From contig NZ_LNSG01000006.1 of assembly GCF_001468395.1 (NCBI RefSeq), positions 1 through 64,000 of the forward strand: a stretch of DNA of 64,000 nucleotides. Direction: 5' to 3'. The notes beneath the pieces were generated by a model. It was not told the DNA's origin. It saw nothing but the letters and a program-made list of their open reading frames with translations, and made no database searches. Each line of letters starts with the position of its first letter. Positions within the stretch are counted from its first letter, which is position 1. Positions 7,527 through 16,481 of the stretch are shown piece after piece. A program made the position numbers and the translations under genes. The stretch is from Sphingopyxis sp. H073 (lineage in GTDB: Bacteria > Pseudomonadota > Alphaproteobacteria > Sphingomonadales > Sphingomonadaceae).

Positions 7527-8138
7527 TCAAACCCCCAATTGCTCGAACACATGCTGTACGCCCGGCGCATCGGTGTCGGCGCGCAGCGCCGCGATCGCCG
7601 CTCCGACATCGAGACAATATTCGGCAACCCCGGCGCTCTCGCCTTTCCATGTCCCGCCCAATGCATGAACGAGGCGTGACGCTGCGTGATTCTCCGACAA
7701 GGTGTGGACATCGAGCCCGATCAGACCCTCGGCATGGCAGTCGACGAGCAGCGCGGCGGTCATCATACGTGCCAGTCCCTTGCCGTGGAACTCGTCGAGT
7801 ACCGCGACCGAATATTCGCCGACGCGGCCATCGGGCTGGTTGCGCACCGCATGGACCGCGCCGATCGCGGGCCATCCGGGGCATTCGCTGCAGATCGCGC
7901 CCCAGGCGATATGATCATGCCCGTCGACGTCGGCGAGTCGGTGGACGACCTCGTCGGGCAAGGCCGGCGCGGGGGAGAAAAAGCGCAAATAGCGCGATTC
8001 GGCCGACAGCCTGGCGATCCCGTCGCGAATGCGCTCCTCGTCGTCGGGCTTGATCGTGCGCAGGCACACGCGCGTCCCGTCGGTCAACGCGCTGTGGATG
8101 ACGATGCCGTCGATCGGCCTTGCACGGGCTTCGGTCAT
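7527..8138 (-). CDS. GNAT family N-acetyltransferase
   Basis: A 203-residue acetyltransferase. The N-terminal strand-helix is GTRVCLRTIKPDDEERIRDG, and the acetyl-CoA-binding segment is AVLDEFHGKGLARMMTAAL, with a G-K-G-L variant of the Q/RxxGxG/A loop. The sequence around SAESRYLRFFSP is the kind found in PatZ-related GNATs that acetylate proteins, but here it stands alone without an acyl-CoA synthetase domain. The substrate is unknown. Confidence 0.85.
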   Translation of the reverse strand: MTEARARPIDGIVIHSALTDGTRVCLRTIKPDDEERIRDGIARLSAESRYLRFFSPAPALPDEVVHRLADVDGHDHIAWGAICSECPGWPAIGAVHAVRNQPDGRVGEYSVAVLDEFHGKGLARMMTAALLVDCHAEGLIGLDVHTLSENHAASRLVHALGGTWKGESAGVAEYCLDVGAAIAALRADTDAPGVQHVFEQLGV

Positions 8139-8366
8139 AACGGACGCTCTTTACGGATGGGACGGAAGCGAAGCTAATCCGGGCGCGATCCGCCCGCAAT
8201 CCCGTTGCTGGATCGCGATCCTCACGCCCGAATATTTATGCGCTGTCGGGCGACCGGCCCGCCGAGCAAATTGCCGACCATGCCGAAGACCTTGCCAGCC
8301 GCCAGGACTTCCAGCATGATCGGTCGTTCGCGGCCCGTCGCCGCGCCGAGGTCGCGCAGAAATTCC

Positions 8367-9059
8367 ATGGCTAAAAAAGAGTGCCGCGTCACCGCGTCGT
8401 GCAACGGCGTGCCGAAACTATTGTTCGCGATCCGCGAGCTTGGCGGCGGCACCCTGCTGCTCGTCCTGCGCGGCAGCGAATATCCGATCGCGATCGGCGG
8501 CAAGATGCACCGCGTCGTCGAGCAGCGCTATTCGCTCCACATCGACCCGGTGTCGGGTTACGTCACGGTCAAACATTCGCTCCGCCTTTCGGACCGGCGG
8601 ATCGTCGCCTTCGCGGCCTTCTCGCACGAAAACTCCGCCGTCCGGGCCTGGCCGGTCTTCTCGCGCCTCGCTCCCGATCTTCGTGCAAAAGCCTACGACC
8701 TCAAGGGCGCGCCGTCGGACCGCGATCTCGCCATCGCCGACTATAATCCACACGCCGCCAGCCTTGGCTATTCGGTCGTCGCGCATCGCGGGCAGAAACT
8801 GGCCGCATCGGGGGATCTCGCCCCCGCCACCCTTGCGCGCCTCTCCTTCGGCGCCTTCGACATTTCGATCGTCGCGCGCACGCTCGATCGTCCCTCTGCC
8901 GACGGCGCGCTGATGCACCACAGCGCCGACGCTCCCATCGCCAGCGCCGGCGACGACACCATGGCCGAGCGGGATCTCGTCCACTTCATGGAAACGGCGC
9001 TCGGCCAGCTTCTCGCCGCCGACCGGCAGCCGGCACAGCGCGGCCGACTCGCGGGCTGA
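8367..9059 (+). CDS. uncharacterised 230-residue protein
   Basis: A soluble beta-rich protein starting MAKKECRVTASCNGV. It contains LLFAIRELGGGTLLLVLRG near the N terminus and MEDN-free acidic helices at the end (MAERDLVHFMETALGQLL). There is no signal peptide, membrane span or known catalytic motif. An upstream ATG at 8316 is also open, with a weak AGGA site, so the start is uncertain. Codon use is like that of the neighbours. The function is not known. Confidence 0.6.
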   Translation: MAKKECRVTASCNGVPKLLFAIRELGGGTLLLVLRGSEYPIAIGGKMHRVVEQRYSLHIDPVSGYVTVKHSLRLSDRRIVAFAAFSHENSAVRAWPVFSRLAPDLRAKAYDLKGAPSDRDLAIADYNPHAASLGYSVVAHRGQKLAASGDLAPATLARLSFGAFDISIVARTLDRPSADGALMHHSADAPIASAGDDTMAERDLVHFMETALGQLLAADRQPAQRGRLAG

Positions 9060-9139
9060 GCCCCGGCACCGGAATCCGCTTTCCTACAATGTTCCAATAT
9101 GGTTCGTGATGGTCATATCACAAACCAAGGAGCATCGTC

Positions 9140-10426
9140 ATGCGACAGGAAATTCTTCCGCCCCTCCCCGCCGACCCCGAAGCGATGGACGAAATCGCGA
9201 ACGACGAGCTCCCCGAAGAGCTTGCTTTCACCCCCGTCGAGCAACAGGCGAAGCGCTGGTCGGGCATCAACGCGCAGAAACAGCGCCTCTTCATCGCGCA
9301 GCTCGCGGCGACCGGCGCGGTCAGCATCGCGGCAAAGGCGATCGGCCACAGCACCTCCGCGCTCTACCAGCTCCGCAAGCGCGACGGCGCGGAGAGTTTC
9401 GCCGCGGCGTGGGACCGCGCGGTGGAGGCGGGCGCGCGCCGCGTCGCCGACCTGCTCATGGAATATGCCATCTATGGCGTGCCCGAGACGATCTCGAAGC
9501 GGGGTCGGGTGATCATCGAGCGCCGCCGCCCGAATGTCCGCGCGATGCAGCATATCGCCGCCAGCCGCTTTCCCGCGAATTTCGGCGGCATCGACCCCGC
9601 CGACGGCCGCCCCGCCACCGCGATCCCGCACGCGGTCCGCCGCCTGCGTGAGACATGGCGCGCCGAGTGGGAGGCCGAGCGACAAGCCGCGCAGCAGGCC
9701 GAAATGCGCGACCATGCGGAGCGCGCGCGTCGGCAGGAATCCGAACTGGACGACCGCCTCCGCACCATCCGCACCGGATATCAACGCGGGATTTCGCACG
9801 ACCCGGTCAAGCGCGCCGCGTGGGACATGCTCGCCGGCCCCGGCACCGACTGGGACGCGCTACGCCGCGAGGACGCCTATACCAACCCGCAAAAGCATGA
9901 GTGGCACATATACCACCCCGACATGATCCTCCCCTTCGCCGCAGGCGCGGGCCATATCGACTGGCAGGCGCACGAAGGCGGCGACCTGTCGCACCCGAAC
10001 CCGCCCCCCGCCGCTTGCGTCCCCGGGGCGGAGGGCGGCGAAGAGGACGAATTCTGGTTCAAACGCTATGAGGATCATATCGTCGAGGGCGAGGCCGACG
10101 AGCGCGACCCCGCCCCCGCAACAGCCACCCCCGGAGTCGCCCGCAACGACCTCCGCCGGGCCGCCCGCACCTTGCGCGACCGCGCCGAAGCCTGGCAAGC
10201 CGCGCGTCGTCCGGTGTACCAGCACCCCCACGGCTTCCTCGCCGACACCAGCCAATGCGGCGGCGCCACGGGAATCGAACGCTACACCGCCCGCCGCCGC
10301 ATCGAACGCACGATCGCCGAGCTCGAACGCGAATGGAATGCGGCGTACAGCGAGGAAAGCTGGGCGGCGTGGAAGGCGGGCGATGGCGCCGCCGCCAAGA
10401 CCGACAGCGCGGGAGGCGAGCAATGA
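9140..10426 (+). CDS. terminase-small-subunit-like HTH protein
   Basis: A 428-residue protein. Residues about 36-100 form a helix-turn-helix like phage terminase small subunits or related DNA-binding domains: FIAQLAATGAVSIAAKAIG, then HSTSALYQLRKRDGAESF. The remainder is an Arg/Glu-rich coiled-coil-prone region and an Asp/Trp-rich tail with no known fold. No other phage genes are near. A similar lone protein could be a domesticated phage gene. Its stop overlaps the next ATG by four bases, so the two are translated together. Confidence 0.6.
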   Translation: MRQEILPPLPADPEAMDEIANDELPEELAFTPVEQQAKRWSGINAQKQRLFIAQLAATGAVSIAAKAIGHSTSALYQLRKRDGAESFAAAWDRAVEAGARRVADLLMEYAIYGVPETISKRGRVIIERRRPNVRAMQHIAASRFPANFGGIDPADGRPATAIPHAVRRLRETWRAEWEAERQAAQQAEMRDHAERARRQESELDDRLRTIRTGYQRGISHDPVKRAAWDMLAGPGTDWDALRREDAYTNPQKHEWHIYHPDMILPFAAGAGHIDWQAHEGGDLSHPNPPPAACVPGAEGGEEDEFWFKRYEDHIVEGEADERDPAPATATPGVARNDLRRAARTLRDRAEAWQAARRPVYQHPHGFLADTSQCGGATGIERYTARRRIERTIAELEREWNAAYSEESWAAWKAGDGAAAKTDSAGGEQ

Positions 10427-10728
10427 GCCTCGAACGCGCCCTCGACGAAAACCGCATCTGTGCCCGCTTCGGCCGCATCGTCCGGATCGACTGGATCCAG
10501 CCGCGCGAGCCCTATGGCGGCTGGACCGACGCCGCGCATCTCGAACCCGAGCCGGTGCAAACCTGCACCTCGGTCGGCCGCCTCGTCCGCGACGACGACT
10601 GCGTAAAGATCCTCGCCGCCTCGGCGATGATCGTCGGGGATGAGGAGCGCATCATGCTGAGCGGGATCATCGAGATTCCGGCGCGGTGCGTGGTGCGGAT
10701 TGTTAGGTTGGAGGAGCGCGGAGCCTGA
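10423..10728 (+). CDS. 101-residue partner of the terminase-like protein
   Basis: It starts at ATG 10423 inside the stop of the preceding gene (ATGA overlap) and ends at TGA 10728. The protein is a compact alpha/beta sequence (ICARFGRIVRIDWIQPREP, then VKILAASAMIVGDEERIML) with no motif I can name. Translational coupling suggests a functional partner of the 428-residue protein. Confidence 0.6.
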   Translation: MSLERALDENRICARFGRIVRIDWIQPREPYGGWTDAAHLEPEPVQTCTSVGRLVRDDDCVKILAASAMIVGDEERIMLSGIIEIPARCVVRIVRLEERGA

Positions 10729-11168
10729 GTTGGCCAATTTCACACCGTCCGTTTTTAAATGGAAGTCAGCGATGGCAGGCGTCGTCCACGCCACTTCTAT
10801 TGAACGGTCACTACCTTCCTCGTCAGTTCGGCGCCAAGAGAGCCCCCGGCGTGTGTTGGCGCGACATTCAGCCAACCCGATCGGTATCTTCACGCTCAGT
10901 TCGCCGTCGACTGGGATTAACGAAGGTTGGTGGCCACATAAACCGACCAAATAGGGCATCGACATCGCCCGCCACATTGTATCCGTCGGCAAAATTCATG
11001 CTCATGCCATGATCGGCGCCCCACTGCCTTGGAGGACAATTATACCCTTCCGCTTCCGCGGCGTGTCGGGGCGTGCGACCCCGACGGGACGGGTGTCCAA
11101 ACCGGATGTCGTCGCGCCCCGGTCGATGACGGCCGACGACCGCAGGCCCGGGGCGGAACGGCGTCCAT
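10729..11168 (-). pseudogene. no intact gene; possible ankyrin-repeat remnant
   Basis: About 440 bp of visibly less GC-rich sequence without an intact gene. On the minus strand, two adjoining frames between about 11140 and 11030 give VIDRGATTSGLDT and, after a one-base shift, GRTPRHAAEAEGYN. Joined, they resemble an ankyrin repeat (DRGA-x-DT-x-GRTPL-x-AA). A continuation reads WGADHGMSMNFADGYNV. This could be a decayed ankyrin-repeat gene end. The match is short, so confidence is low. Confidence 0.3.
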
Positions 11169-11495
11169 TCATCCTGCCTTTGAAAAGGCCGTCGGCGCCA
11201 ACAGTTCGTTGCTGATATTCTGTACGATAGGACCGTCCTTCTCGGTTTCGGCGCTGACCGCCAGCCATTCGGGATCGGCCAGGAATGCGGCCCACCGCTT
11301 TTCGCGATCGGCAACGCTGTCCCAGGCGAGCATGTATGTCAGCCGCTGGCTGCTCTCGCCGACCAGCGTCGTCCAGAATCCGGCCTGACGGATGCCGTGC
11401 TTGTCCCAGATTCGCAGTGTGTGGTTCTGGAATCGCGCAAGCAACGCCGGCAGTCGACCCGGGATGGCCTCATAGACGCGCAGTTCGTAAATCAT
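11169..11495 (-). CDS. NIPSNAP family protein
   Basis: A 108-residue protein with the NIPSNAP ferredoxin-like fold: MIYELRVYEAIPGRLPALLARF at the start, RQAGFWTTLVGES, and LTYMLAWDSVADREKRWAAF. The start at 11495 has AAGGAAGAAAGGAACGATCG upstream. NIPSNAP proteins of bacteria often sit beside oxidoreductases that act on small organics, as here with the SDR gene 67 bp upstream on the same strand. No catalytic activity is established. Confidence 0.88.
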   Translation of the reverse strand: MIYELRVYEAIPGRLPALLARFQNHTLRIWDKHGIRQAGFWTTLVGESSQRLTYMLAWDSVADREKRWAAFLADPEWLAVSAETEKDGPIVQNISNELLAPTAFSKAG

Positions 11496-11562
11496 CGATC
11501 GTTCCTTTCTTCCTTGGGAGCCGGGAGCGTCGCCCCGCAAAGGGGGCGACGCTCCGGAGGAC

Positions 11563-12273
11563 TTAGTGGCCGGCGCTCTGCCCGCCGTCGACGTGGAGGA
11601 TCTCGCCGGTCACGAAATTGGCGCCGTCGAGGTAAAGGACGGCATCGACGATATCGCGGATGTCGCCCATCCGGCCGACCGGATGCAGGCCTGCGAGAAA
11701 CTCGTGCGTTTCAGGCGCGTGCATCGGCGTCTTGATGATGCCCAACGCCACGGCGTTCGCGCGAATGCCCCGCGAGGCATATTCGATCGCAAGGCTCTTG
11801 GTCGCGGCATTGAGGCCGCCCTTGGTGAGCGATGCCAGGACCGACGGCACCTTCGAATTCGCCTGGTCGATCAGGCTTGTCGAAATCTGCACGACGTGAC
11901 CGCTGCCCTGCTTCTCCATCGCCGCGATTGCATGCTGGCTGATGAAGAAGAAGCCGTTGAGATTGGTCGCCAGCACCTGCGCATATTGCTCGGCGGTGTA
12001 GCCGGTGAACCCGCTCGCGACGAAGATGCCGGCGTTGTTGACCAGCGTGTCGACGCGGCCGAACTTGGCGAGCGCCTCATCAATCACCCGCTTCCCGGTC
12101 TCAGGGTCGCCGATGTCGCCGGCGACAGTCAGCAAGTCAGGGTTCGATGACGGCTTGATCGACCGGGACGTGGCAACAACGCGATAGCCGCGATCGAGAA
12201 ACGCCTCGACGAGGCTGGCACCGATGCCCTGCGATGCGCCGGTCACGACGGCGACTTTGCGTGGATCATTCAT
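11563..12273 (-). CDS. SDR family protein lacking the catalytic Tyr
   Basis: A 236-residue classical SDR with the NAD(P) motif TGASQGIG (about residues 12-19) and the NNAG motif. At the active site the usual Y-x-x-x-K reads A-S-L-T-K (VPSVLASLTKGGLNAATK), so the catalytic Tyr is replaced by Ala, although Ser and Lys remain. Other SDRs of this subgroup share the pattern as I remember them. Activity may use another residue or be lost. It is divergent from a LysR gene and forms a unit with the NIPSNAP gene. Confidence 0.88.
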   Translation of the reverse strand: MNDPRKVAVVTGASQGIGASLVEAFLDRGYRVVATSRSIKPSSNPDLLTVAGDIGDPETGKRVIDEALAKFGRVDTLVNNAGIFVASGFTGYTAEQYAQVLATNLNGFFFISQHAIAAMEKQGSGHVVQISTSLIDQANSKVPSVLASLTKGGLNAATKSLAIEYASRGIRANAVALGIIKTPMHAPETHEFLAGLHPVGRMGDIRDIVDAVLYLDGANFVTGEILHVDGGQSAGH

Positions 12274-12308
12274 ATCTTCAACTCCTGTTTTATTGGCCCG
12301 GCGCACGA

Positions 12309-12323
12309 TTGCACCGCTGGCAA
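12309..12323. promoter_or_regulatory. LysR-type operator candidate
   Basis: TTGC-ACCGCTG-GCAA contains the T-N11-A signature of LysR-family sites, 36 bp before the SDR start. The nonamer GATTGCACC occurs at 12307 and again at 12331, giving two direct copies between the divergent genes. Confidence 0.45.
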
Positions 12324-12450
12324 CTATTTAGATTGCACCAGATATCGTAGGAATAGCCGCTGCTTGGCATGCACTGTTCCGCAAAACGGATGAATGTGCG
12401 CCTGATCCGTGCTATCGGGGCGTGGCTGGCGGGTTTGCAGGAGGCATAGG

Positions 12451-13404
12451 GTGGATCGGATCGACGCGATGAAAGTATTTCTCGCCGCGCTCGACGAGGG
12501 CAGCCTTGCAGGTGCGGGGCGTCTGCTCACGCGCTCCCCGGCAGCGGTCAGCCGTGCCATCGCTTTCCTCGAGGCCCATGTCGGCGTCGAGCTGTTGCAC
12601 CGGACCACTCGTTCGATCCGCCTCAGCGAGGCCGGCGAGCGCTATGCGATTGCCTGCCGCAGAATTCTGACCGAGCTGGAAGAGGCGGACGTCGTCGCTG
12701 TGGGCGAGCGCTCGGCACCAAGGGGCATCCTGACCATATCGGCGCCGCCCATCAGCGGCGAAGACATATTGCGGCCGCTAGTCGACGAGTTTCTCGAACT
12801 CTACCCCACCGTCTCTGTGCGCTTGCTCCTGCTCGATCGGCACGTGAATATGGTGGAAGAGGGCATCGACATTGTCCTGCGCGTCGCACAGCTCCCCGAT
12901 TCCGCGTTGATTGCAACGCGGGTCGGCGCCGACGTCAGGAAGGTGGTCGTCGGCTCGCCGGACTATCTCGCCAACCATCCGCCGATTCGCGAACCTTCCG
13001 ACCTTGCCGGGCACAGCATCATCGCCTTCTCAAATCTGGGGCTCGATTCATGGACGTTCACCCCCGCCAAGGGCGCGAGTGTTCCACGGACGGTCACCTT
13101 CACGCCGCGCTTGACCGTGAACACGGTGCGCGCGGCCGCGGCGTCGGCGATAAGCGGAGTCGGACTGACCCGACTCTATTCTTATCATGTTGCCGAGGCG
13201 GTCGGGCGCGGCGACCTCAGGGTCGTGCTCGCCAATGCCGAACATCCACCGATGCCCGCACATTTGTTAACCCCGAAGGGGCGCAGCTCGGTGCCCAAGG
13301 TGCGAGCCTTTATCGACTTCGCGGCGCCTCGCCTGCGGTCCGAATTCGCGCGACTGGCGACCGAAGCGCGCGCCTTGAGCTCTTTCGTCTACTCGGAGGA
13401 GTGA
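12451..13404 (+). CDS. LysR family transcriptional regulator
   Basis: A 317-residue regulator. The N-terminal winged helix-turn-helix reads DAMKVFLAALDEGSLAGAG, then RSPAAVSRAIAFLEAHVGV, followed by LLHRTTRSIRLSEAG, as in the LysR/TrmO-type subgroup that represses or activates a divergent oxidoreductase. The C-terminal substrate domain is complete. GTG 12451 is chosen as start because GCAGGAGGCATAGG precedes it. It most probably controls the SDR-NIPSNAP unit. Confidence 0.92.
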   Translation: MDRIDAMKVFLAALDEGSLAGAGRLLTRSPAAVSRAIAFLEAHVGVELLHRTTRSIRLSEAGERYAIACRRILTELEEADVVAVGERSAPRGILTISAPPISGEDILRPLVDEFLELYPTVSVRLLLLDRHVNMVEEGIDIVLRVAQLPDSALIATRVGADVRKVVVGSPDYLANHPPIREPSDLAGHSIIAFSNLGLDSWTFTPAKGASVPRTVTFTPRLTVNTVRAAAASAISGVGLTRLYSYHVAEAVGRGDLRVVLANAEHPPMPAHLLTPKGRSSVPKVRAFIDFAAPRLRSEFARLATEARALSSFVYSEE

Positions 13405-13575
13405 AAGTTCAGAGCAACCGGTACGATCATCCAGCCCTGCGCGCGCTATTATGAGTAGAAGCAAAGGGGGCCGAATTGCACTTGGAGGGCTTTCGCGCAT
13501 ACCGAGGACCGTCGCGCTGTCGGTTGTGGCCGATGCTGTTCTAGGTCGCAACCGCCGACGTGAGGCGCAAGCTAC
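13405..13575. other. gene-free spacer
   Basis: No supported gene or terminator between the LysR stop and the lepA-tail remnant. Base composition is less GC-rich than in the neighbours. Confidence 0.5.
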
Positions 13576-13722
13576 CTAGGCGTCACCCCCCATCGGCAAC
13601 ACCGCAAAAAAAAGCCTCCTGCGGGATGCTTACATTCCTATATATTCGCGCATGCGGCTGGGCCGGTCCAAGCTGCCCCGCAGCTTCGTCTGATTGGCCC
13701 ATCTGCCTTCTTTCTGCTTCAG
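13576..13722 (-). pseudogene. decayed duplicate of the lepA 3' end
   Basis: This stretch repeats, in the same orientation, the last roughly 30 codons of lepA that lie just beyond it. On the minus strand it reads CGCATGCGCGAATAT, GCATCCCGCAGGAGGC and GATGGGGGGTGACGCC-TAG against CGCATGCGCGAGTAC, ACATCCCGCAGGAGGC and GATGGGGGACGACGCC-TAA of the intact gene. Translation in broken frames gives NVSIPQEAF beside lep[10 protein letters not shown]. Single-base indels and an inserted segment of about 50 bp make it non-functional. It may be a tandem duplication or the displaced gene end left by a lost integrative element. Confidence 0.8.
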
Positions 13723-13734
13723 TGAAAAAGCGGA

Positions 13735-15558
13735 TTAGGCGTCGTCCCCCATCCGCAGCGCCGCAATAAACGCCTCCTGCGGGATGTTCACATTCCCGTA
13801 CTCGCGCATCCGCTTCTTGCCCTCTTTCTGCTTTTCGAGGAGCTTCTTCTTGCGGGTCGCGTCGCCGCCGTAGCATTTGGCGGTCACGTCCTTGCGCAGC
13901 GCGGCGATGGTTTCGCGGGCGATCACCTTTCCGCCGATCGCGGCCTGGATCGGGATCTTGAACATGTGGCGCGGGATCAGGTCCTTCAGCCGCTCGCACA
14001 TGCCGCGGCCGCGGCTTTCGGCGCTGCCGCGGTGGACGATCATGCTGAGCGCGTCGACCGGCTCGTTGTTGACGAGGATGCTCATCTTGACGAGGTCGCC
14101 GGCGCGGTGGCCGATCTGGTGATAGTCGAACGACGCATAACCGCGGCTGATGCTCTTCAGCCGGTCGTAAAAGTCGAACACCACCTCGTTGAGCGGCAGT
14201 TCGTAGGTGATCTGCGCGCGGCCGCCCACATAGGTCAGGTTCTTCTGGATGCCGCGGCGGTCCTGGCAGAGCTTCAGGATCGCGCCGAGATAGTCGTCGG
14301 GGACATAGATCACCGCCTCGATCCACGGTTCCTCGATCTCGTCGATCCGGTTGGGGTCGGGCATGTCGGCGGGGTTGTGCAGCTCCATCTCGGTCGGGCC
14401 GCCCTCCTTCGACCGGGTGAGCTTCAGCTTGTAAACGACGCTGGGCGCGGTGGTGATCAGGTCGAGGTCATATTCGCGGGTCAGCCGCTCCTGGATGATC
14501 TCGAGGTGCAAGAGGCCGAGGAAGCCGCAGCGGAAGCCGAAGCCCAATGCCGCGCTCGTCTCCATCTCGAAGCTGAACGATGCGTCGTTGAGGCGGAGCT
14601 TCTGGATGCTTTCGCGGAGCTTCTCGAAATCGTTCGCGTCGGTCGGGAACAGGCCGCAGAAGACGACCGGCTGAACCTCCTTGAACCCCGGCAGCGGGTT
14701 CGCCGCGGGCTTTTTCGCGTCGGTCACCGTATCGCCGACGCGCGCCTGCGCGACGTCCTTGATCTGCGCGGTGATGAAGCCGATCTCGCCGGGGCCGATC
14801 TCGGTCAGCTCCTCGCGCTTCGGCGTGAAGCAGCCGACGCGGTCGATCAGGTGGGTGGTGCCCGCCTGCATGAACTTGATCTGCTGGCCTTTTTTGAGCA
14901 CGCCATCGACGACGCGGACGAGGATGACGACGCCGAGATAGGGGTCGTACCAGCTGTCGACGAGCATCGCGACGAGCGGGGCGGCCGCGTCGCCCTTCGG
15001 CGGCGGGATCTTCGCGACGATCGCCTCGAGGCATTCCTCGATCCCGATGCCCGACTTCGCCGACGCGAGCACCGCCTCGTCGGCGGGCAGGCCGATGATG
15101 TCCTCGATCTCGGCCTTCACCTTGTCGACGTCGGCCGCGGGCAGGTCGATCTTGTTGATCACCGGCACGATCTCATGGTCGTGCTCGATCGACTGATAGA
15201 CGTTGGCCAGCGTCTGCGCCTCGACCCCTTGCGCCGCGTCGACGACGAGCAGCGCGCCCTCGCACGCCGCGAGCGACCGCGAGACCTCATAGGCGAAGTC
15301 GACGTGGCCGGGCGTGTCCATGAGGTTCAGCTCATAGGTCTCGCCATCCTTCGCGGTATATTTGAGGCGCACCGTCTGCGCCTTGATGGTGATCCCGCGC
15401 TCCTTTTCGATGTCCATGTTATCAAGGACTTGCGCCGACATCTCGCGCGCGGTGAGCCCGCCGGTGAACTGGATCAACCGGTCGGCGAGCGTGGATTTCC
15501 CGTGATCGATGTGCGCGATGATCGAAAAATTGCGGATATGCGAGAGAGGCGTGGTCAT
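13735..15558 (-). CDS. lepA: elongation factor 4 (LepA)
   Basis: A 607-residue translational GTPase that back-translocates or remodels stalled ribosomes. The G domain is clear: [14 protein letters not shown] (G1), the RGITIKAQT switch, DTPGHVDF (G3) and NKIDLP (G4). The C-terminal EF4-specific domain ends [16 protein letters not shown], the typical LepA tail, so the gene is complete at full family length. A damaged second copy of that tail follows. The HEAT/cupin gene pair ends 45 bp upstream and could be co-transcribed. Confidence 0.97.
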   Translation of the reverse strand: MTTPLSHIRNFSIIAHIDHGKSTLADRLIQFTGGLTAREMSAQVLDNMDIEKERGITIKAQTVRLKYTAKDGETYELNLMDTPGHVDFAYEVSRSLAACEGALLVVDAAQGVEAQTLANVYQSIEHDHEIVPVINKIDLPAADVDKVKAEIEDIIGLPADEAVLASAKSGIGIEECLEAIVAKIPPPKGDAAAPLVAMLVDSWYDPYLGVVILVRVVDGVLKKGQQIKFMQAGTTHLIDRVGCFTPKREELTEIGPGEIGFITAQIKDVAQARVGDTVTDAKKPAANPLPGFKEVQPVVFCGLFPTDANDFEKLRESIQKLRLNDASFSFEMETSAALGFGFRCGFLGLLHLEIIQERLTREYDLDLITTAPSVVYKLKLTRSKEGGPTEMELHNPADMPDPNRIDEIEEPWIEAVIYVPDDYLGAILKLCQDRRGIQKNLTYVGGRAQITYELPLNEVVFDFYDRLKSISRGYASFDYHQIGHRAGDLVKMSILVNNEPVDALSMIVHRGSAESRGRGMCERLKDLIPRHMFKIPIQAAIGGKVIARETIAALRKDVTAKCYGGDATRKKKLLEKQKEGKKRMREYGNVNIPQEAFIAALRMGDDA

Positions 15559-15602
15559 CGCGGCCCGTTAGCAGCGGAAAGCCGCGCTGTCAGCAGGCTT
15601 GG

Positions 15603-16481
15603 CTATCGCGTGAGCCAGCGAACGCAATCTTCGCGGACACGCGCGTCGGGATCGGCCAAACCGCACTCCAATATAGCCTCGCGATCATCCGCCACCGCCG
15701 CCAGCGCGGCGATCGCGTTTGCACGCACTCTCGGCACCGGGTGGGCTTTCACGAAATGCTCGGCGATGTCCTTGGCGTTGTCGGTCAGGTGGACGGCGCA
15801 GCGGAGGAGCATTTCGGTGGGGGTCAGGGTCGGGCGCCGCGCGATCGTGCCGGCTTCGAGATCGACGATATATTGGTCGCGCCAGGGGATATGCTCGCCC
15901 TCGTCCATGATGTTGAGGCTGACCGAGAGGCTTTCCGGCGGGAGCTGGCTGTGGACATCGCGGTGGGCGCGGTAGAGCATCATCTTGCCTTCGCCGAGGG
16001 CGCTGCGCTCGACGAAGCGGAGGTTCAGCGGCTCGCCGACGCGGCCGTCGACGGCTTCGGCATTATAATCATAATAGTCGCTGACATAGCCGGGGCCCGA
16101 GTAGCCGGTGGTCAGGAAGTGGAAATTATGGTCGTGCGGCAGGCCGTAGGCGAAGGCTGCGGGGCCGCTCGCCGCGTACACCGCGTCGCTCGCGGCGGGC
16201 CAGAGATTGGCGCGGAGGAAATGCCCGCGCGGGCTGCGGTGGAGGAGGAAGACCTGCGCCGAATAGCGGTTCGCGGCGAGCTGGTCGGTGTAGCTCGCCT
16301 TGAGCGCGTCGATGATGCGATCGGCGAGGAAGCTGCGGTTGCGCTGGAGCCCGGCGAGGAGGGCGGCGCAGCGCGCGACGCTGGCCTCGTCGCCGAGGTC
16401 GACGCCGCTTTCGTCGAGGCGGGCGGCGATTTCATCGAGGTCGAGCTCGGGACCGGCGGGGGGATCGATCAGGCGGGGCAT
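15603..16481 (-). CDS. cupin-like/HEAT protein B of the peptide locus
   Basis: A 292-residue protein of unknown function. Residues 1-75 are helical. Residues about 78-215 look like a metal-dependent cupin: LPHDHNFHF carries H116, H118 and H121, and H177 in DVHSQLPPES is a plausible further ligand. Residues about 237-290 form HEAT-like helices (RVRANAIAALAAV, DARVREDCVRWL). A 2-oxoglutarate-independent oxygenase or isomerase is possible. It overlaps the end of its paralogue (16469) by 13 bp and follows a 48-residue peptide gene, so it may modify that peptide. Confidence 0.6.
   Translation of the reverse strand: MPRLIDPPAGPELDLDEIAARLDESGVDLGDEASVARCAALLAGLQRNRSFLADRIIDALKASYTDQLAANRYSAQVFLLHRSPRGHFLRANLWPAASDAVYAASGPAAFAYGLPHDHNFHFLTTGYSGPGYVSDYYDYNAEAVDGRVGEPLNLRFVERSALGEGKMMLYRAHRDVHSQLPPESLSVSLNIMDEGEHIPWRDQYIVDLEAGTIARRPTLTPTEMLLRCAVHLTDNAKDIAEHFVKAHPVPRVRANAIAALAAVADDREAILECGLADPDARVREDCVRWLTR

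Noticed and set aside
13966-15975. Long open frame antisense to lepA
   Set aside because: It mirrors lepA codon structure and crosses the start of lepA. It has no ribosome site or family resemblance, and GC-rich genes commonly give such shadows.
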